From Planctomycetota bacterium (GTDB lineage Bacteria; Planctomycetota; Planctomycetia; Planctomycetales; Planctomycetaceae), in the NCBI GenBank assembly GCA_030836185.1, contig JAURQH010000068.1:1-54561 (forward strand): 54,561 bases of DNA, in the 5' to 3' direction. This document shows positions 1 to 8,690 of the stretch, one piece after another (position 1 is the first letter of the stretch; the number at the start of each line of letters is the position of its first letter). Position numbers and translations under genes: made by a program. Under the pieces are notes generated by a model, which saw only the letters and a program-made list of their open reading frames with translations, did not search any database and was not told where the DNA came from.

Positions 1-2
1 AC

Positions 3-101
3 TTCTACAGCCACGAGCGAAGACACAGTTCGCTCGACCGCCAAACGCCAGCGGAAGTGTACCGCAGCGGCCGGTCAAATCGCGTGGTTCTTTCTCTCTA
101 A
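3..101 (+). CDS. IS3-family transposase (OrfB, integrase core), C-terminal fragment at window edge
   Basis: An open frame runs from the window edge to the TAA at 99-101 and reads FYSHERRHSSLDRQTPAEVY followed by a short basic tail. The pattern Y-x-H-E-R-R-H-x-S-L-x-x-x-T-P-A-E-V-Y is the standard C-terminal signature of the IS3-family DDE integrase domain (rve), which cuts and joins the element's ends. Only about 32 residues are visible; the catalytic DDE residues lie upstream of the window. The stop is 40 bases from the inferred right terminus, a normal spacing for this family. Confidence 0.85.
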   Translation, partial: FYSHERRHSSLDRQTPAEVYRSGRSNRVVLSL

Positions 102-113
102 GCAGAACCCGCC

Positions 114-141
114 CGTGGTCCAAATAATGGGGTCCACTTCA
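114..141. repeat. Putative IS3 right terminal inverted repeat
   Basis: Read from the outside in (minus strand from 141), the sequence is TGAAGTGGACCCCATTATTT followed by GGACCACGGG. The TG start and GTGGACCCC/TTGGACC-like blocks are typical of IS3-family termini. The matching left repeat is outside the window, so the assignment rests on position after the transposase stop and on the break in the kinase gene. Confidence 0.5.
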
Positions 142-379
142 CTTTGCCCATATTTTCATTGAGCTTCAAGAGACTCTTTCGCAACACGGACTTAAAGTCA
201 GAATCAGTCATCCGTTGTTCGAAATATTCCCAGTCCCAAACTTTCGACTTGTCGTATTGAAAAACACATTGTTCCCAAATCTCATCAGTATCGAGAACAA
301 GAGCTCGCTCTCTGAATTCCTTAGCGGTGGTGCTTTTTCCGACACCTAGCCAACCGGAGATCAAAATTAGCTTTTTCAC
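142..379 (-). pseudogene. P-loop kinase-like (AAA) gene truncated by the IS element
   Basis: The gene starts with MKKLILISGWLGVGKSTTA; GWLGVGKST is a Walker A motif near residues 9-17, and an LDTDEIW segment follows as in small nucleoside or zeta-toxin-like P-loop kinases. After about 79 residues (..LNENMGK) the frame runs into the inferred IS terminus at 141 and continues only as 14 junk codons to a stop at 98. Usual family members are about 150-200 aa, so roughly half is missing, including any lid and Walker B region. The product is probably non-functional. Substrate unknown. Confidence 0.7.
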
Positions 380-424
380 GCGGTGTCACCTGTCTCGGGT
401 TACGATTCATGCTTGCTTCCTCAT

Positions 425-476
425 TTCCTGCCTTCCTAATCTCCCCCTTTTCTTTTTTGAATTAGGAAAGCAGGAA
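425..476. repeat. 16-bp inverted repeat with 20-nt spacer (strong hairpin)
   Basis: Arms are 425-440 (TTCCTGCCTTCCTAAT) and 461-476 (ATTAGGAAAGCAGGAA): 15 of 16 positions pair, and the odd one becomes a G-U pair in a minus-strand transcript. The spacer 441-460 is a C/T-rich run. There is no U-tract after either arm on the minus strand, so it is not a standard terminator. It lies between the GxxExxY gene and the disrupted kinase, and could be a mobile-repeat or RNA-processing structure. Confidence 0.7.
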
Positions 477-563
477 GATAGCAGCGAAAAATGCTGTTTT
501 CACCGTATCAAGACACTCCAAATTAAAAAAACAATCAAGATTGTTCTTCAACAACTCTGTCAA

Positions 564-956
564 TCAGTCTTCAGTCGTGGAGATCACTCGCTTCATTTTC
601 AAAGTCGGCTTCGCAAAATTCAGAAGTAGGCCATGCTTTTTACCTGTCGCTTTCAAGTAGGAACGAACAATCGAAAAATGAATGTCTCGAAACTCGGTGA
701 TTGTCTTTAGCTCCACGACAATTCGATCTTCAATAAACAAGTCAAGGCGATGAGTGCCTACAACATGTTTTTGAAAGTAAACCGGAATTTCAAGCTGCTG
801 ACTCACTTTCAAACCGATCTGCTCTAACGCTATCACGAGAGCGTTTTCGTAAATCGACTCAAGAAAGCCGGGGCCGTGTTCGCGATGCACGTCAATCGCC
901 GCGCCAATAATTCTTTCGGTTAGCTCCGCTTCTTCAAGAGGCATCATGGCTCTCAT
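564..956 (-). CDS. GxxExxY family protein (PD-(D/E)XK nuclease-like fold)
   Basis: A 130-aa protein with the family hallmark G-P-G-F-L-E-S-I-Y (GxxExxY) near residues 28-36, then a conserved YF..H.VG.HRLDLFIED segment and VVELKT. The D..ExK arrangement (LDLF..VVELK) resembles the core of PD-(D/E)XK nucleases, to which this family has been linked; its cellular role is unknown. Such genes are often scattered and mobile. Here it sits alone beside an IS remnant and an inverted repeat. Starts at 956 (ATG), 947 or 944 are all possible; the longest is given. Confidence 0.85.
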   Translation of the reverse strand: MRAMMPLEEAELTERIIGAAIDVHREHGPGFLESIYENALVIALEQIGLKVSQQLEIPVYFQKHVVGTHRLDLFIEDRIVVELKTITEFRDIHFSIVRSYLKATGKKHGLLLNFAKPTLKMKRVISTTED

Positions 957-1089
957 GGTTCACAAATGAATACATTCCTCATGCCTCACATTCTAAGCCG
1001 TCTTTGAGAGGAGTCCAGAAAATTATTGATAAGAAATACAGGAGGCGAGGATGCATTTTTGTCGTCGGTCGCCAGGTGGAAGACTGCAA

Positions 1090-3624
1090 CTATGGCAAGC
1101 CATTGAGCTTGCGAGTGACCCATTCGGTCGTCATCAAGCCGAAGACCAGGACCATCAGCCACCACTGATCCCAAAGTTCGACCTCTTCGCGAATGACCCT
1201 TTCGGCGAGCGGGTCGCGAATTTTCTTGAGCAGTTCCGGGATCTCATCCGGCATGAAGAATTGGCCATCGCTCAGATTGGCCATTTGCACGAGGAGTTCG
1301 CGGTTGGAACTTAGATCACTTAATTCAGGGGTTGCCTGTTCCTGCACATACAGTGGAGCTTCCAGATCGCCGGCTTGTGCGTCGGCTCCTTCGACCAGCA
1401 ATTTAAGTCGATAACGGCCCGAGGGAAGTCCCACTGCGCGACCTTCCAACGAAAGTGGACGAGACGGGTTCACGACCAGATCGACTGTCGTAAACAACGT
1501 CCGAACATCCTCTTCATCTAGTCGGTAGACTTTGGCAGAAGCTTTGAGATCAGGATATTGTTTGATGTATTGCTGGACAAAGCGAGCTTTGATGAGGGCG
1601 TCTTCTCCTTGAGGCATGTCGGTTCGGGCTGGACCGAATCGGACAAAGTCGTTTCCGGCAGAGGATCGATTACGGGCCGCCCAACGCCCGAGTTGTCCCC
1701 AGAAACGATGGTGATATTGATCACCCGTACGATGCCGCCAGCGCCACGTCGAATCGACTCCAATCCACATCACCTGACCGAAGCCGTAATATTGATGAAC
1801 AATCACAGCAGACTCTTGGGGATCGTTGAGCGTTTTTCCCTCTTCATCGGTCCGCGCGACTGCAAGAACTGTCGAACCGGGACGGGCTTCCCCGAACATG
1901 GCCCAGTTGAAGCCGGGTAAGTTTTTCCAGATGTCGCGATTTCTGACACGGTCCGCATCAAACTGCAAGAACGGTTCTGATTCTCCCTCGGGAGTCAACT
2001 TGAGATGAATGCCACGTTCCGAAGGTGATCCTAAACCTCGTGCCCCTGTGACATTGACGGGGCGAGGATTGAGGATCGGTAACAGTTGATTCAATCGCTT
2101 GTCATCAAAAGCGCGTGGCATGGAATTTTTTCCTGCCGTGATCACCAATGTGCCTCCTGCTTCCGCGACAAATTGTTCGAGCAGCGGAAAGAATTCGGGT
2201 TGGAGAGATTTGGGACCAATGTCTCCCAGAATGACGATGTCTTTGTCGGCAAACGGAGATTCTGCCAAGTTTTCGACATCGGCGGGCAAATCGAGTTTTT
2301 TGGCAAAGAAGGTTTCTTCGAGAACGCCCAGATAAGGTTGTTCAAAGACCACCTTCTCGATTTCGATCCGTTCATCGCGAGTAAAGGCATTGTCGATGAA
2401 GCGGAACTCCCAGCGTGCTTCACCTTCGACGAGCAACACATGAACTCGATCATCGACCACCGCCATCGCAAATGATCGTTCGTTATTGTCGTCGCGAGTT
2501 TCGCCCCCCTCCAACGGGACCAACAAGCTGTATTCTGTCCGTCCAATTGCGGAGGAGTCGAGTTCGAACTCGACGTTGGTGGTGGCTCCATCGGCGCGGA
2601 TGGTTTTGAGGACCGGCTCTTTCCCTTCCGAACGCAATTCCACCTCGACATCAGTTCCTTCAAACCCGGACGTATTGATGGCTGCCGAGAGCGTCACCTG
2701 ATCGTCTTTAAACGCAGTTTGAGGATATTCTAGGGAAGAGATGGAGAGATCTTTGGGTTGGTTTTCAGAGCCGATCATGACCGGGTAGATGGGAATACCG
2801 GTCAACCCAAGTCGAATTGATTGATTGAGAGGATCTGTTTGGGAGTTGTCGCGTCCGTCTGTCAGCAAGATGATTCCCGAGAGGGTGGAGCTTTCCAGGT
2901 CAGCCGAGGCATGTTCCAGAGCGGCACTCAGGTTTGAGGATTGAGGATCGATCAGATAGGGAGGTTTTTCCAGTGATTGATCTAATAAGTCCGGCGCGAC
3001 TCCTTCGGCTTTGCCGGCGAACAACTGTAAATCGACGTTCGTAATGTCGGCAAGTTCTTTCATGAGGGGGCTCGAAGCCGAGTTCAGTAATCGTCCTGCG
3101 AGTTCGGCTCGGGTGAATCCATGTAATGATTCACGAATTTGCTCGATGTTTTCACGTCGCGAGGTGGCCAACTGATTGCGTCGTTCGGGATTTGGTTCTT
3201 CTTCGGGAGTGACCCAGACCGGTTCCTGCCCTAATTCGGCTGCTTCTATCCAACGCAAAACTTGTGCTTCAGTCCCGCCACCACCAATCATGCCCAGCGC
3301 GCGGGCCCAGCGAAGTTGTTCGGCCAAGGGGGCGTGTTCGTCTTGAGTCTGCATACTTTCGGAAAGGTCTATCGCGACCGCAATACGCCCTTGTTGTTCC
3401 TTCGTGATGCTCCAGCTCATCACGGGTTGCAATAACACAAAGAAAATGAGTGCCAATACGACGGTCCGCATTGTCAACAACCACCAACCGACTGACTTAT
3501 CGACGAGTTGCCGTTCATATCGGTACAAGGTCCAAATGCAAATTCCCGACAGCGCAATTGCTATCATCGACGCGACTAACCAGCCGGTCTGATGCAAGCC
3601 CTGTAAGGAAAAGTGCTGTTCCAT
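1090..3624 (-). CDS. VWA and GATase-like membrane protein (copy 1)
   Basis: A predicted 844-aa inner-membrane protein, second gene of a BatA/VWA pair. Two N-terminal membrane segments (about residues 12-34 and 48-70) precede a VWA domain with the MIDAS motif DLSESM and later LLTDGRDNS. A CARDB/Ig-like part follows, then a class I glutamine-amidotransferase-like fold (LLVEGEARWEFRF, DIVILGDIG, GGTLVITAG) with no catalytic cysteine that I can recognise. The C-terminus is one more membrane helix (WWLMVLVFGLMTTEWVTRKL), so most of the chain is probably periplasmic. ATG at 3624 is preferred over the upstream TTG at 3636. It begins 39 nt after the BatA gene's stop. Paralogue of the 11044-13653 gene. 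Function unknown. Confidence 0.85.
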   Translation of the reverse strand: MEQHFSLQGLHQTGWLVASMIAIALSGICIWTLYRYERQLVDKSVGWWLLTMRTVVLALIFFVLLQPVMSWSITKEQQGRIAVAIDLSESMQTQDEHAPLAEQLRWARALGMIGGGGTEAQVLRWIEAAELGQEPVWVTPEEEPNPERRNQLATSRRENIEQIRESLHGFTRAELAGRLLNSASSPLMKELADITNVDLQLFAGKAEGVAPDLLDQSLEKPPYLIDPQSSNLSAALEHASADLESSTLSGIILLTDGRDNSQTDPLNQSIRLGLTGIPIYPVMIGSENQPKDLSISSLEYPQTAFKDDQVTLSAAINTSGFEGTDVEVELRSEGKEPVLKTIRADGATTNVEFELDSSAIGRTEYSLLVPLEGGETRDDNNERSFAMAVVDDRVHVLLVEGEARWEFRFIDNAFTRDERIEIEKVVFEQPYLGVLEETFFAKKLDLPADVENLAESPFADKDIVILGDIGPKSLQPEFFPLLEQFVAEAGGTLVITAGKNSMPRAFDDKRLNQLLPILNPRPVNVTGARGLGSPSERGIHLKLTPEGESEPFLQFDADRVRNRDIWKNLPGFNWAMFGEARPGSTVLAVARTDEEGKTLNDPQESAVIVHQYYGFGQVMWIGVDSTWRWRHRTGDQYHHRFWGQLGRWAARNRSSAGNDFVRFGPARTDMPQGEDALIKARFVQQYIKQYPDLKASAKVYRLDEEDVRTLFTTVDLVVNPSRPLSLEGRAVGLPSGRYRLKLLVEGADAQAGDLEAPLYVQEQATPELSDLSSNRELLVQMANLSDGQFFMPDEIPELLKKIRDPLAERVIREEVELWDQWWLMVLVFGLMTTEWVTRKLNGLP

Positions 3625-3663
3625 GGTGTTTCTCAATTAACTCATATAAGCGGCGATCCCGCC

Positions 3664-6009
3664 TCAATCGATGACGTAATCCTCTGGTTCTTCTTCGGGA
3701 AATCTGCCTTCGGGAATTCGATTTTTAGGAAGTGGTTGTTGTCGTTTTGAGGTATCCGCAAAGTCTTCTTCTTCCGCTTCAAGTTGCCGGTCGATAATGT
3801 CATCGGTGGCATGTCCTCCTTGAACAAGTCGTCGTGTCATCCAAACTTCAAACACCAGGAAACCCAGGAACAAAAAGACCATCCACCTCCATAGTTCGGC
3901 GCGGGAATTATCCGTCAATAATTGTTCTCTCAACTCGACGTGATTCGCAACAAACTGCATCCGATTGTTGTCGATCAGAAAAGATTGATCGGCTTCAGTC
4001 AGCTCGGTGAGGTCTGATTCCCCGCGATCATAATCGACGACAAAAAATTGCCGAGAGGTTGGGGCAGAGTTTCGTGGTGTTTTTTCCAGCGAATATTGAC
4101 CCGGCAATTGTGTCTCGCCGAAACGAAGATAAGAACGGTTCGAGGCTCCTTCGACTTTGACATCGTACGACGTTCCAGCAGGGTCGAAAAAAGCAAATTC
4201 TTCGGACGGGAACTCCGAATTGACCGGCAAGACAAAGGGGACACCGGGAAGAAGATTCCGTTCGACACCGGCTGCGGCGAGGTGAAAAATTGCTTCATGC
4301 AGGAAGGCGACGTAATCGGGTTTGGCGGGCAGGGTACTCCAGTCCGCGTCGAGTGGGGCCGACATCACCAGCACGCGACCTCGTCCCAATTCTGCCGTCA
4401 CCAAAAGAGGATCTCCCGATGAGAGTCGGGCCGCCGTGACGGGTGTGCTTAACGTGATGGATGTTTTTTTATCAGCAACCGAAGAAATCGGATCAACGAT
4501 CCACCAACGATCAAATCGGGCATCCGGGAAGGAAGATTCGGTATTTTGAAATCGCTTAAGCCAGGGGAGTTCGAGTGAGTCTGCTTGAATGTTGACGCCT
4601 TGTTCTTTGATCTCTGGTGCTGGCTCCCCTTGCTTCCTTAACAGGACGGGTAACAATCCCGTGTCAAATAGTGTCTGATTATAAAATCGTTCATCACATC
4701 GATGCCCCAAGGCGAAAAACAAGCCGCCACCATTGGAAACATAAGCTTTCAGTGATTGAATGGCTTCGGTTGAAAGTGTGTCCACGTTTGCCAGTACGAT
4801 CACTCGGTATTGATCGATTTTCTTGGCCGTCCAGTCTTCTGCTCCGACAGTTTCGGCACGTACCCAATCACGAGATTTCAGGGAGGGGCTGAAGGCCGTC
4901 TGGGCAAAAAATGTTTCACTTTGAGTCGGGTCAAATTTGCGATCACCATCGACTAACAGTACCGGTAACGCATTCTTGACTTCAATCGCTGCTAGTGAGG
5001 TGTTGTCTCCCGGTAGGGCATCTCCTTCGACTTTGACGCCTAGTACATAAGAGCCAACCGATGCAAACCGATGTTCAAATTCGACCGTCGTTTCACCATT
5101 CGGCTGCAATTGGACAGAGATAGAACGATCTGGAACGGTTTCGCCATTGACCTGCAAATCCACTCGTTTCATCATCGGCTCCGCTCCTCCCGAGTAGCCG
5201 ATCGTTGTGGAAATTCGGACCGGAAAATCGGTCACGGTGAGTTCTCGCGAGAGTTGAACAGCACCGACTGTCAGGTTCATTCGGTCTTTGGTCACTTCCT
5301 CGGTCACATCAACACACCAGACACGAGGGCGAACGACAGGTTGCTGTAACAGGTCGTCGAATCGTAGCCAGCGATTGGGGTCATCGACGGACCAGGAACG
5401 AGCCTGCCCATCTGTCAGAACAAGAATTTCACGGTCGAGATTAGATGTTTGACTGAGAATTTGAACCGCTCGGGATGTGGCCTCAGCAAGATTGCTGGAA
5501 CCAGAGGGGGCCGGAAGGTTCTGGAGTTCTTGGCGAACCCATTCCAGATCGCGTGTCGGATTTTCGATAACGGCTCTCGCCTGATCACGGGCATCAATCA
5601 ATGCGACCGTGTCACCGGCTCCCAAGTCGTTCAAAAATTCACGCGCCCAATTGATGGCTCGCTGATGAGGTGACTCGACACCGTCTTCCCAGCCCATACT
5701 GAAAGAGCCATCGACAATGATCACCACGTCTCGGGGTTGAGCCGAAACCAGATTTTTGAAGAAGCCGCCCGATGCCCAAGGGCGGGAAAAAATCAAGACG
5801 ATCAAACAAATCAGCAGGATTCGAATCAGTAGCAATAAAAGCTCTTCCAGCCGCACGCGTCGTCGTGTTTCTTTGCCAAGTTCGAGAAACTGCATGGCCC
5901 CCCATTGAACAACATCATATTTTCTTTTACTCAACAGATGCGCCAGAATCGGCAGGGCAATTCCCGCCAGTCCAGCCAGCATCCAGGGGTTGAGAAAATC
6001 GAACGACAT
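3664..6009 (-). CDS. BatA-domain/VWA membrane protein (copy 1)
   Basis: A predicted 781-aa protein. The N-terminus FLNPWMLAGLAGIALPILAH is a BatA-type start: one membrane helix, a conserved HLLSKRKY turn, and a second helix near residues 56-78. The VWA domain follows with MIDAS DGSFSM. A GATase-like part (PVLLVDGDRKF, YVSNGGGLFFALG) and a C-terminal helix (WRWMVFLFLGFLVFEVW) before an acidic cytosolic tail complete it. Start at 6009 is preferred over 6030 because GGAG lies 11 nt upstream and family members begin just before FLNP. BatA proteins act with MoxR ATPases; here no moxR is adjacent, the nearest being at 16843-17898. Confidence 0.88.
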   Translation of the reverse strand: MSFDFLNPWMLAGLAGIALPILAHLLSKRKYDVVQWGAMQFLELGKETRRRVRLEELLLLLIRILLICLIVLIFSRPWASGGFFKNLVSAQPRDVVIIVDGSFSMGWEDGVESPHQRAINWAREFLNDLGAGDTVALIDARDQARAVIENPTRDLEWVRQELQNLPAPSGSSNLAEATSRAVQILSQTSNLDREILVLTDGQARSWSVDDPNRWLRFDDLLQQPVVRPRVWCVDVTEEVTKDRMNLTVGAVQLSRELTVTDFPVRISTTIGYSGGAEPMMKRVDLQVNGETVPDRSISVQLQPNGETTVEFEHRFASVGSYVLGVKVEGDALPGDNTSLAAIEVKNALPVLLVDGDRKFDPTQSETFFAQTAFSPSLKSRDWVRAETVGAEDWTAKKIDQYRVIVLANVDTLSTEAIQSLKAYVSNGGGLFFALGHRCDERFYNQTLFDTGLLPVLLRKQGEPAPEIKEQGVNIQADSLELPWLKRFQNTESSFPDARFDRWWIVDPISSVADKKTSITLSTPVTAARLSSGDPLLVTAELGRGRVLVMSAPLDADWSTLPAKPDYVAFLHEAIFHLAAAGVERNLLPGVPFVLPVNSEFPSEEFAFFDPAGTSYDVKVEGASNRSYLRFGETQLPGQYSLEKTPRNSAPTSRQFFVVDYDRGESDLTELTEADQSFLIDNNRMQFVANHVELREQLLTDNSRAELWRWMVFLFLGFLVFEVWMTRRLVQGGHATDDIIDRQLEAEEEDFADTSKRQQPLPKNRIPEGRFPEEEPEDYVID

Positions 6010-6151
6010 ACTGGTTTCGGCTCCAATCATCGAGGTCTTGAGGTAATCTTAGTTTACGCGATCCTTAGGCCCGAAGAAACGGTCTCTCTTGACGTTACGC
6101 ACTTTTCCGGCTGAGATAAGTAGTTCAATTCCTTTCACATTGATTGACTTT

Positions 6152-7444
6152 ATGGACCTTTCCGCAGAACAGCCCGAATTCCGCATTGCCGTGGTCCTCT
6201 CATTTCAGCAATTACCGCTCAAATTGTTGAGTGCTTACGGCAGCGAGTTAGGCCAGACTCCTCATTTCGACCGGATGGCGACACACGGAGTTCTTTTCGA
6301 TCAACACTTCGCCGATGATCTGGGCGACACGCGATCGCGACATGCCTGGTGGGACGGCATGACGGCCGTTCGTGCTGAAAGTCTCTCCGCCAGTTCGACA
6401 CTCTCCACGATTTGTTCAAACGTAGACGTTGAATGTCACTTGATCAGCGATTGCCAACCCGCAGACTGGGATGTGGCTCCTCAAGGATGGAAAACCACAT
6501 ATCTCGAAAATCAGACAGATTCTGCGACAGACGGATTAGGCCAACTCATCGACGCGGCGCTCACAACAATCGATCAACTGCGTCAAGATCGGCAATCGGC
6601 GATTGTTTGGATTCATTCCGAGGAAATGCCAGGCTTGCCAATCCCGGGGATGGAGTTCCTCGAACTTTATCTGAATGAACTTCCGCAACTCGCCGAGGTT
6701 GAGGAGGAGTTCGCAGAGACAAGTGGGGAAGAACAGAATGATCGAGACGACGAGAGTGATCAAGCCGATCTGCATTCAGAACAAAGTACACTCGCGTTTG
6801 GCTTGATCGAAGAGACACTCTCTTTGTTGTCAGAGGGAGCGACTGAATTGGAAACGATTCATCTCAAAACAATCAATGTCCTAGCTGCCGCGAGATTGTC
6901 GGAATGGGATCATGCACTTGGTCAATTCTACGAGCAACTCACCGACGATCTGGATGCGGGGCGGATGATGTTGCTGTTGACTTCAGACGGAGGGTTGCCT
7001 CTGTTTGAATCTCAGGTCTCTCAGCAACTCGAACGCCAGCAGCAAGCAGGACCATTGCAGGAAGAATCTGTGCATCTTCCGCTTTTAATGATCCAGAAAA
7101 GACTGACTCTTGGAGAGCGGGTCGGCGCGTTGACACATCCTGCCGATCTTCCCGCGACAATCTTAAACTGGCTTCAGATTGATCATGAATTCCCAGACGG
7201 GAAAAGTTTACTCGCATTAGTCAATGGAGATGAGGAAGAGTTACATAAGTGTCTGGTTTGTCGGGCAGGGGACTGGGAGTCCCTCCGCGAACAGAAGTGG
7301 TTGTTGATCCGTAATCGTGCTCTCGGTCTCGAGAAGTTATACATCAAACCGGAAGATCGCTGGCAGGTGCTCGATGTCAGCTCTCAACACCTCGATGAGA
7401 CGGATCGCTTACTTGCTTTGTTTGACCAGAGTGCGGACGACTGA
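6152..7444 (+). CDS. Sulfatase/alkaline-phosphatase-fold protein lacking catalytic residues
   Basis: A 430-aa cytosolic-looking protein (no signal peptide) with the outline of the sulfatase superfamily: AVVLSF..LSAYGSELGQTP, HFDRMATHGVLFDQHF, a late TSDGG block, HLPLLMI, and a C-terminal HPADLPATILNWL...PDGKSLLAL. Key residues are gone: the metal-binding Asp pair after the first strand is replaced (SFQQL), the formylglycine Cys/Ser of C-x-P-S-R is Asp59 (DTRSR), and the late D-H is D-G. It is therefore probably a binding or regulatory pseudoenzyme. ATG 6152 is favoured over an upstream TTG at 6089. It ends 1 nt before the convergent coaD. Confidence 0.75.
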   Translation: MDLSAEQPEFRIAVVLSFQQLPLKLLSAYGSELGQTPHFDRMATHGVLFDQHFADDLGDTRSRHAWWDGMTAVRAESLSASSTLSTICSNVDVECHLISDCQPADWDVAPQGWKTTYLENQTDSATDGLGQLIDAALTTIDQLRQDRQSAIVWIHSEEMPGLPIPGMEFLELYLNELPQLAEVEEEFAETSGEEQNDRDDESDQADLHSEQSTLAFGLIEETLSLLSEGATELETIHLKTINVLAAARLSEWDHALGQFYEQLTDDLDAGRMMLLLTSDGGLPLFESQVSQQLERQQQAGPLQEESVHLPLLMIQKRLTLGERVGALTHPADLPATILNWLQIDHEFPDGKSLLALVNGDEEELHKCLVCRAGDWESLREQKWLLIRNRALGLEKLYIKPEDRWQVLDVSSQHLDETDRLLALFDQSADD

Positions 7445-7445
7445 T

Positions 7446-7952
7446 TCAGCGGGGAAATTTCTCGATCAGTTGAGGGATGACGGGAGCCGGCACAAACTCC
7501 TTGAGTTTCACGGCGGAATTCTCTTTCGCCATTTGAGCGATCTGTTTAATCAATGAGCTGGAGATGTGAGTGAACTGATCACTCGACATCAAAAACACGG
7601 TCTCGACATCGGGAGCCAGCATTCTGTTGGCGAGTGACATGGTGAATTCCGACTCAATATCGGTCAGCGTGCGGACACCTCGCAACATCACCTGTGCTTT
7701 GCAGGATTTCACATAGTCAACCGCCAGCCCTTCAAAGCAGTTCACTTCGACATTTTCGAGAGGCGCCAAAACCTCACGACACAGACTGAGACGTTCTTCG
7801 GGAGAAAAAAGTGGCTTTTTGTCGGGATTGATTCCGATTCCGACCGTCAATTTGTCAAAGAGTGATGCCCCCCGACGAATGATGTCCTCGTGCCCGAGAG
7901 TTAAAGGGTCAAAACTACCGACATAAACGGCGTGACGGTTGGAAAGTTCCAT
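7446..7952 (-). CDS. coaD: Phosphopantetheine adenylyltransferase
   Basis: A 168-aa enzyme of coenzyme A synthesis that transfers AMP from ATP to 4'-phosphopantetheine. Visible motifs: YVGSFDPLTLGHEDII with the T/H-x-G-H nucleotidyltransferase signature near the N-terminus, the substrate-binding RGVRTLTDIESEF, and ISSSLIKQIA near the C-terminus, matching ISSTxVR. Length and order are normal for CoaD. The ATG at 7952 (MELSNRHAVY) fits the family start; upstream in-frame ATGs would add an unusual 4-12 residues. It is convergent with the sulfatase-like gene and divergent from the Hsp20 pair. Confidence 0.97.
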   Translation of the reverse strand: MELSNRHAVYVGSFDPLTLGHEDIIRRGASLFDKLTVGIGINPDKKPLFSPEERLSLCREVLAPLENVEVNCFEGLAVDYVKSCKAQVMLRGVRTLTDIESEFTMSLANRMLAPDVETVFLMSSDQFTHISSSLIKQIAQMAKENSAVKLKEFVPAPVIPQLIEKFPR

Positions 7953-8002
7953 GAGAAACCACATAAAACGGAAGGGAATGAAGAACATGAATCATAACGA
8001 TT

Positions 8003-8031
8003 CGACTCGGTTGACGACATACGCCGAGTCG
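8003..8031. promoter_or_regulatory. 8-bp inverted repeat in the coaD/hsp20 divergent region
   Basis: CGACTCGG (8003-8010) and CCGAGTCG (8024-8031) are perfect inverted arms separated by 13 nt. The spacer starts TTGACG, which resembles a -35 element for rightward transcription. It could be an operator for the Hsp20 genes or coaD; it is not a CIRCE element (TTAGCACTC-N9-GAGTGCTAA). Confidence 0.35.
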
Positions 8032-8118
8032 GCAGAGAGTCCGTCGAACTCGAAATTACACTGTCAGAATGGCACACTGTCCGAAGAAATGGGATCTCGT
8101 CCGAATCAGGACGATCTT

Positions 8119-8139
8119 CTTATCTCTCAGTCAGATAAG
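8119..8139. promoter_or_regulatory. 7-bp perfect hairpin upstream of hsp20
   Basis: CTTATCT (8119-8125) and AGATAAG (8133-8139) flank a 7-nt loop, about 107 nt before the first Hsp20 start. It could be a 5' leader hairpin or a protein site. No U-tract follows in either direction. Confidence 0.3.
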
Positions 8140-8245
8140 CACTTAACCAATATTGAAGCCAGAAAGCAAAGTTTCCCTGCTCGTGTGGTACAGGGTTTGC
8201 CAAATTTCTCTATCGGTCCATTATTTTGTCCAGGAGTAGAAATTC

Positions 8246-8689
8246 ATGCCCGTCTTTCGTTGGGGAAATGCCTGGGATGCTTTTCGCGATTTGGAACGCG
8301 AAGTCGACCGGTTAATGGGTTCTATGAACTTTACGCCACAGGGTGTGCGGCTTGGTCGCACCTTCCCTGCGGTCAACTTCTACGAATACGAAGACCATTT
8401 TCTGTTGACGGCAGAATTGCCCGGCATGACGAAGTCAGATCTCGATCTCTCCATCGCTCAGGGTGTTCTGACTCTCAAGGGAGATCGTCGAGCAGATGAG
8501 GTCTCTGATAACAATTACCGTCGTTCGGAACGCTATCGAGGGCAGTGGCAACGAAACCTGAACCTTCCCGACCGCGTGATAGAAGAGGGATTGAAAGCGG
8601 AATTGGTGAATGGTCTGTTGAAAATCACACTCCCCAAAGCACCCGAAGTGACTCCACGCCAGATTCCCATTCAGGAAGGTGGTGAATGA
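8246..8689 (+). CDS. Hsp20/alpha-crystallin small heat-shock protein (1)
   Basis: A 147-aa ATP-independent chaperone that holds unfolding proteins. The alpha-crystallin domain spans about residues 40-140: [27 protein letters not shown], and the conserved [14 protein letters not shown] (A-x-x-x-x-G-x-L) near 119-132. The N-terminal arm ([15 protein letters not shown]) is typical for bacterial class A-like Hsp20s. AGGAG lies 10 nt before the ATG. It is the first of two tandem Hsp20 genes; the next start follows this stop by 1 nt. Confidence 0.95.
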   Translation: MPVFRWGNAWDAFRDLEREVDRLMGSMNFTPQGVRLGRTFPAVNFYEYEDHFLLTAELPGMTKSDLDLSIAQGVLTLKGDRRADEVSDNNYRRSERYRGQWQRNLNLPDRVIEEGLKAELVNGLLKITLPKAPEVTPRQIPIQEGGE

Positions 8690-8690
8690 G

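Larger units (their letters stand above)
1..141 (+). mobile_element. Right end of an IS3-family insertion sequence
   Basis: The first 101 bases encode the C-terminal end of an IS3-type transposase. They are followed by a 40-base non-coding tail that ends in a sequence which, read inward from base 141, starts TGAAGTGGACCCC, as IS3-family termini start with TG. The boundary at about 141 also fits because a P-loop kinase gene on the minus strand loses homology-like sequence exactly there. The left end and the rest of the element lie outside the window, so completeness and activity cannot be judged. Confidence 0.75.

Noticed and set aside
7939-8499. 186-codon frame overlapping the coaD start and the first Hsp20 gene
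   Set aside because: It is out of frame with both, starts inside coaD and covers conserved Hsp20 codons in the wrong frame.
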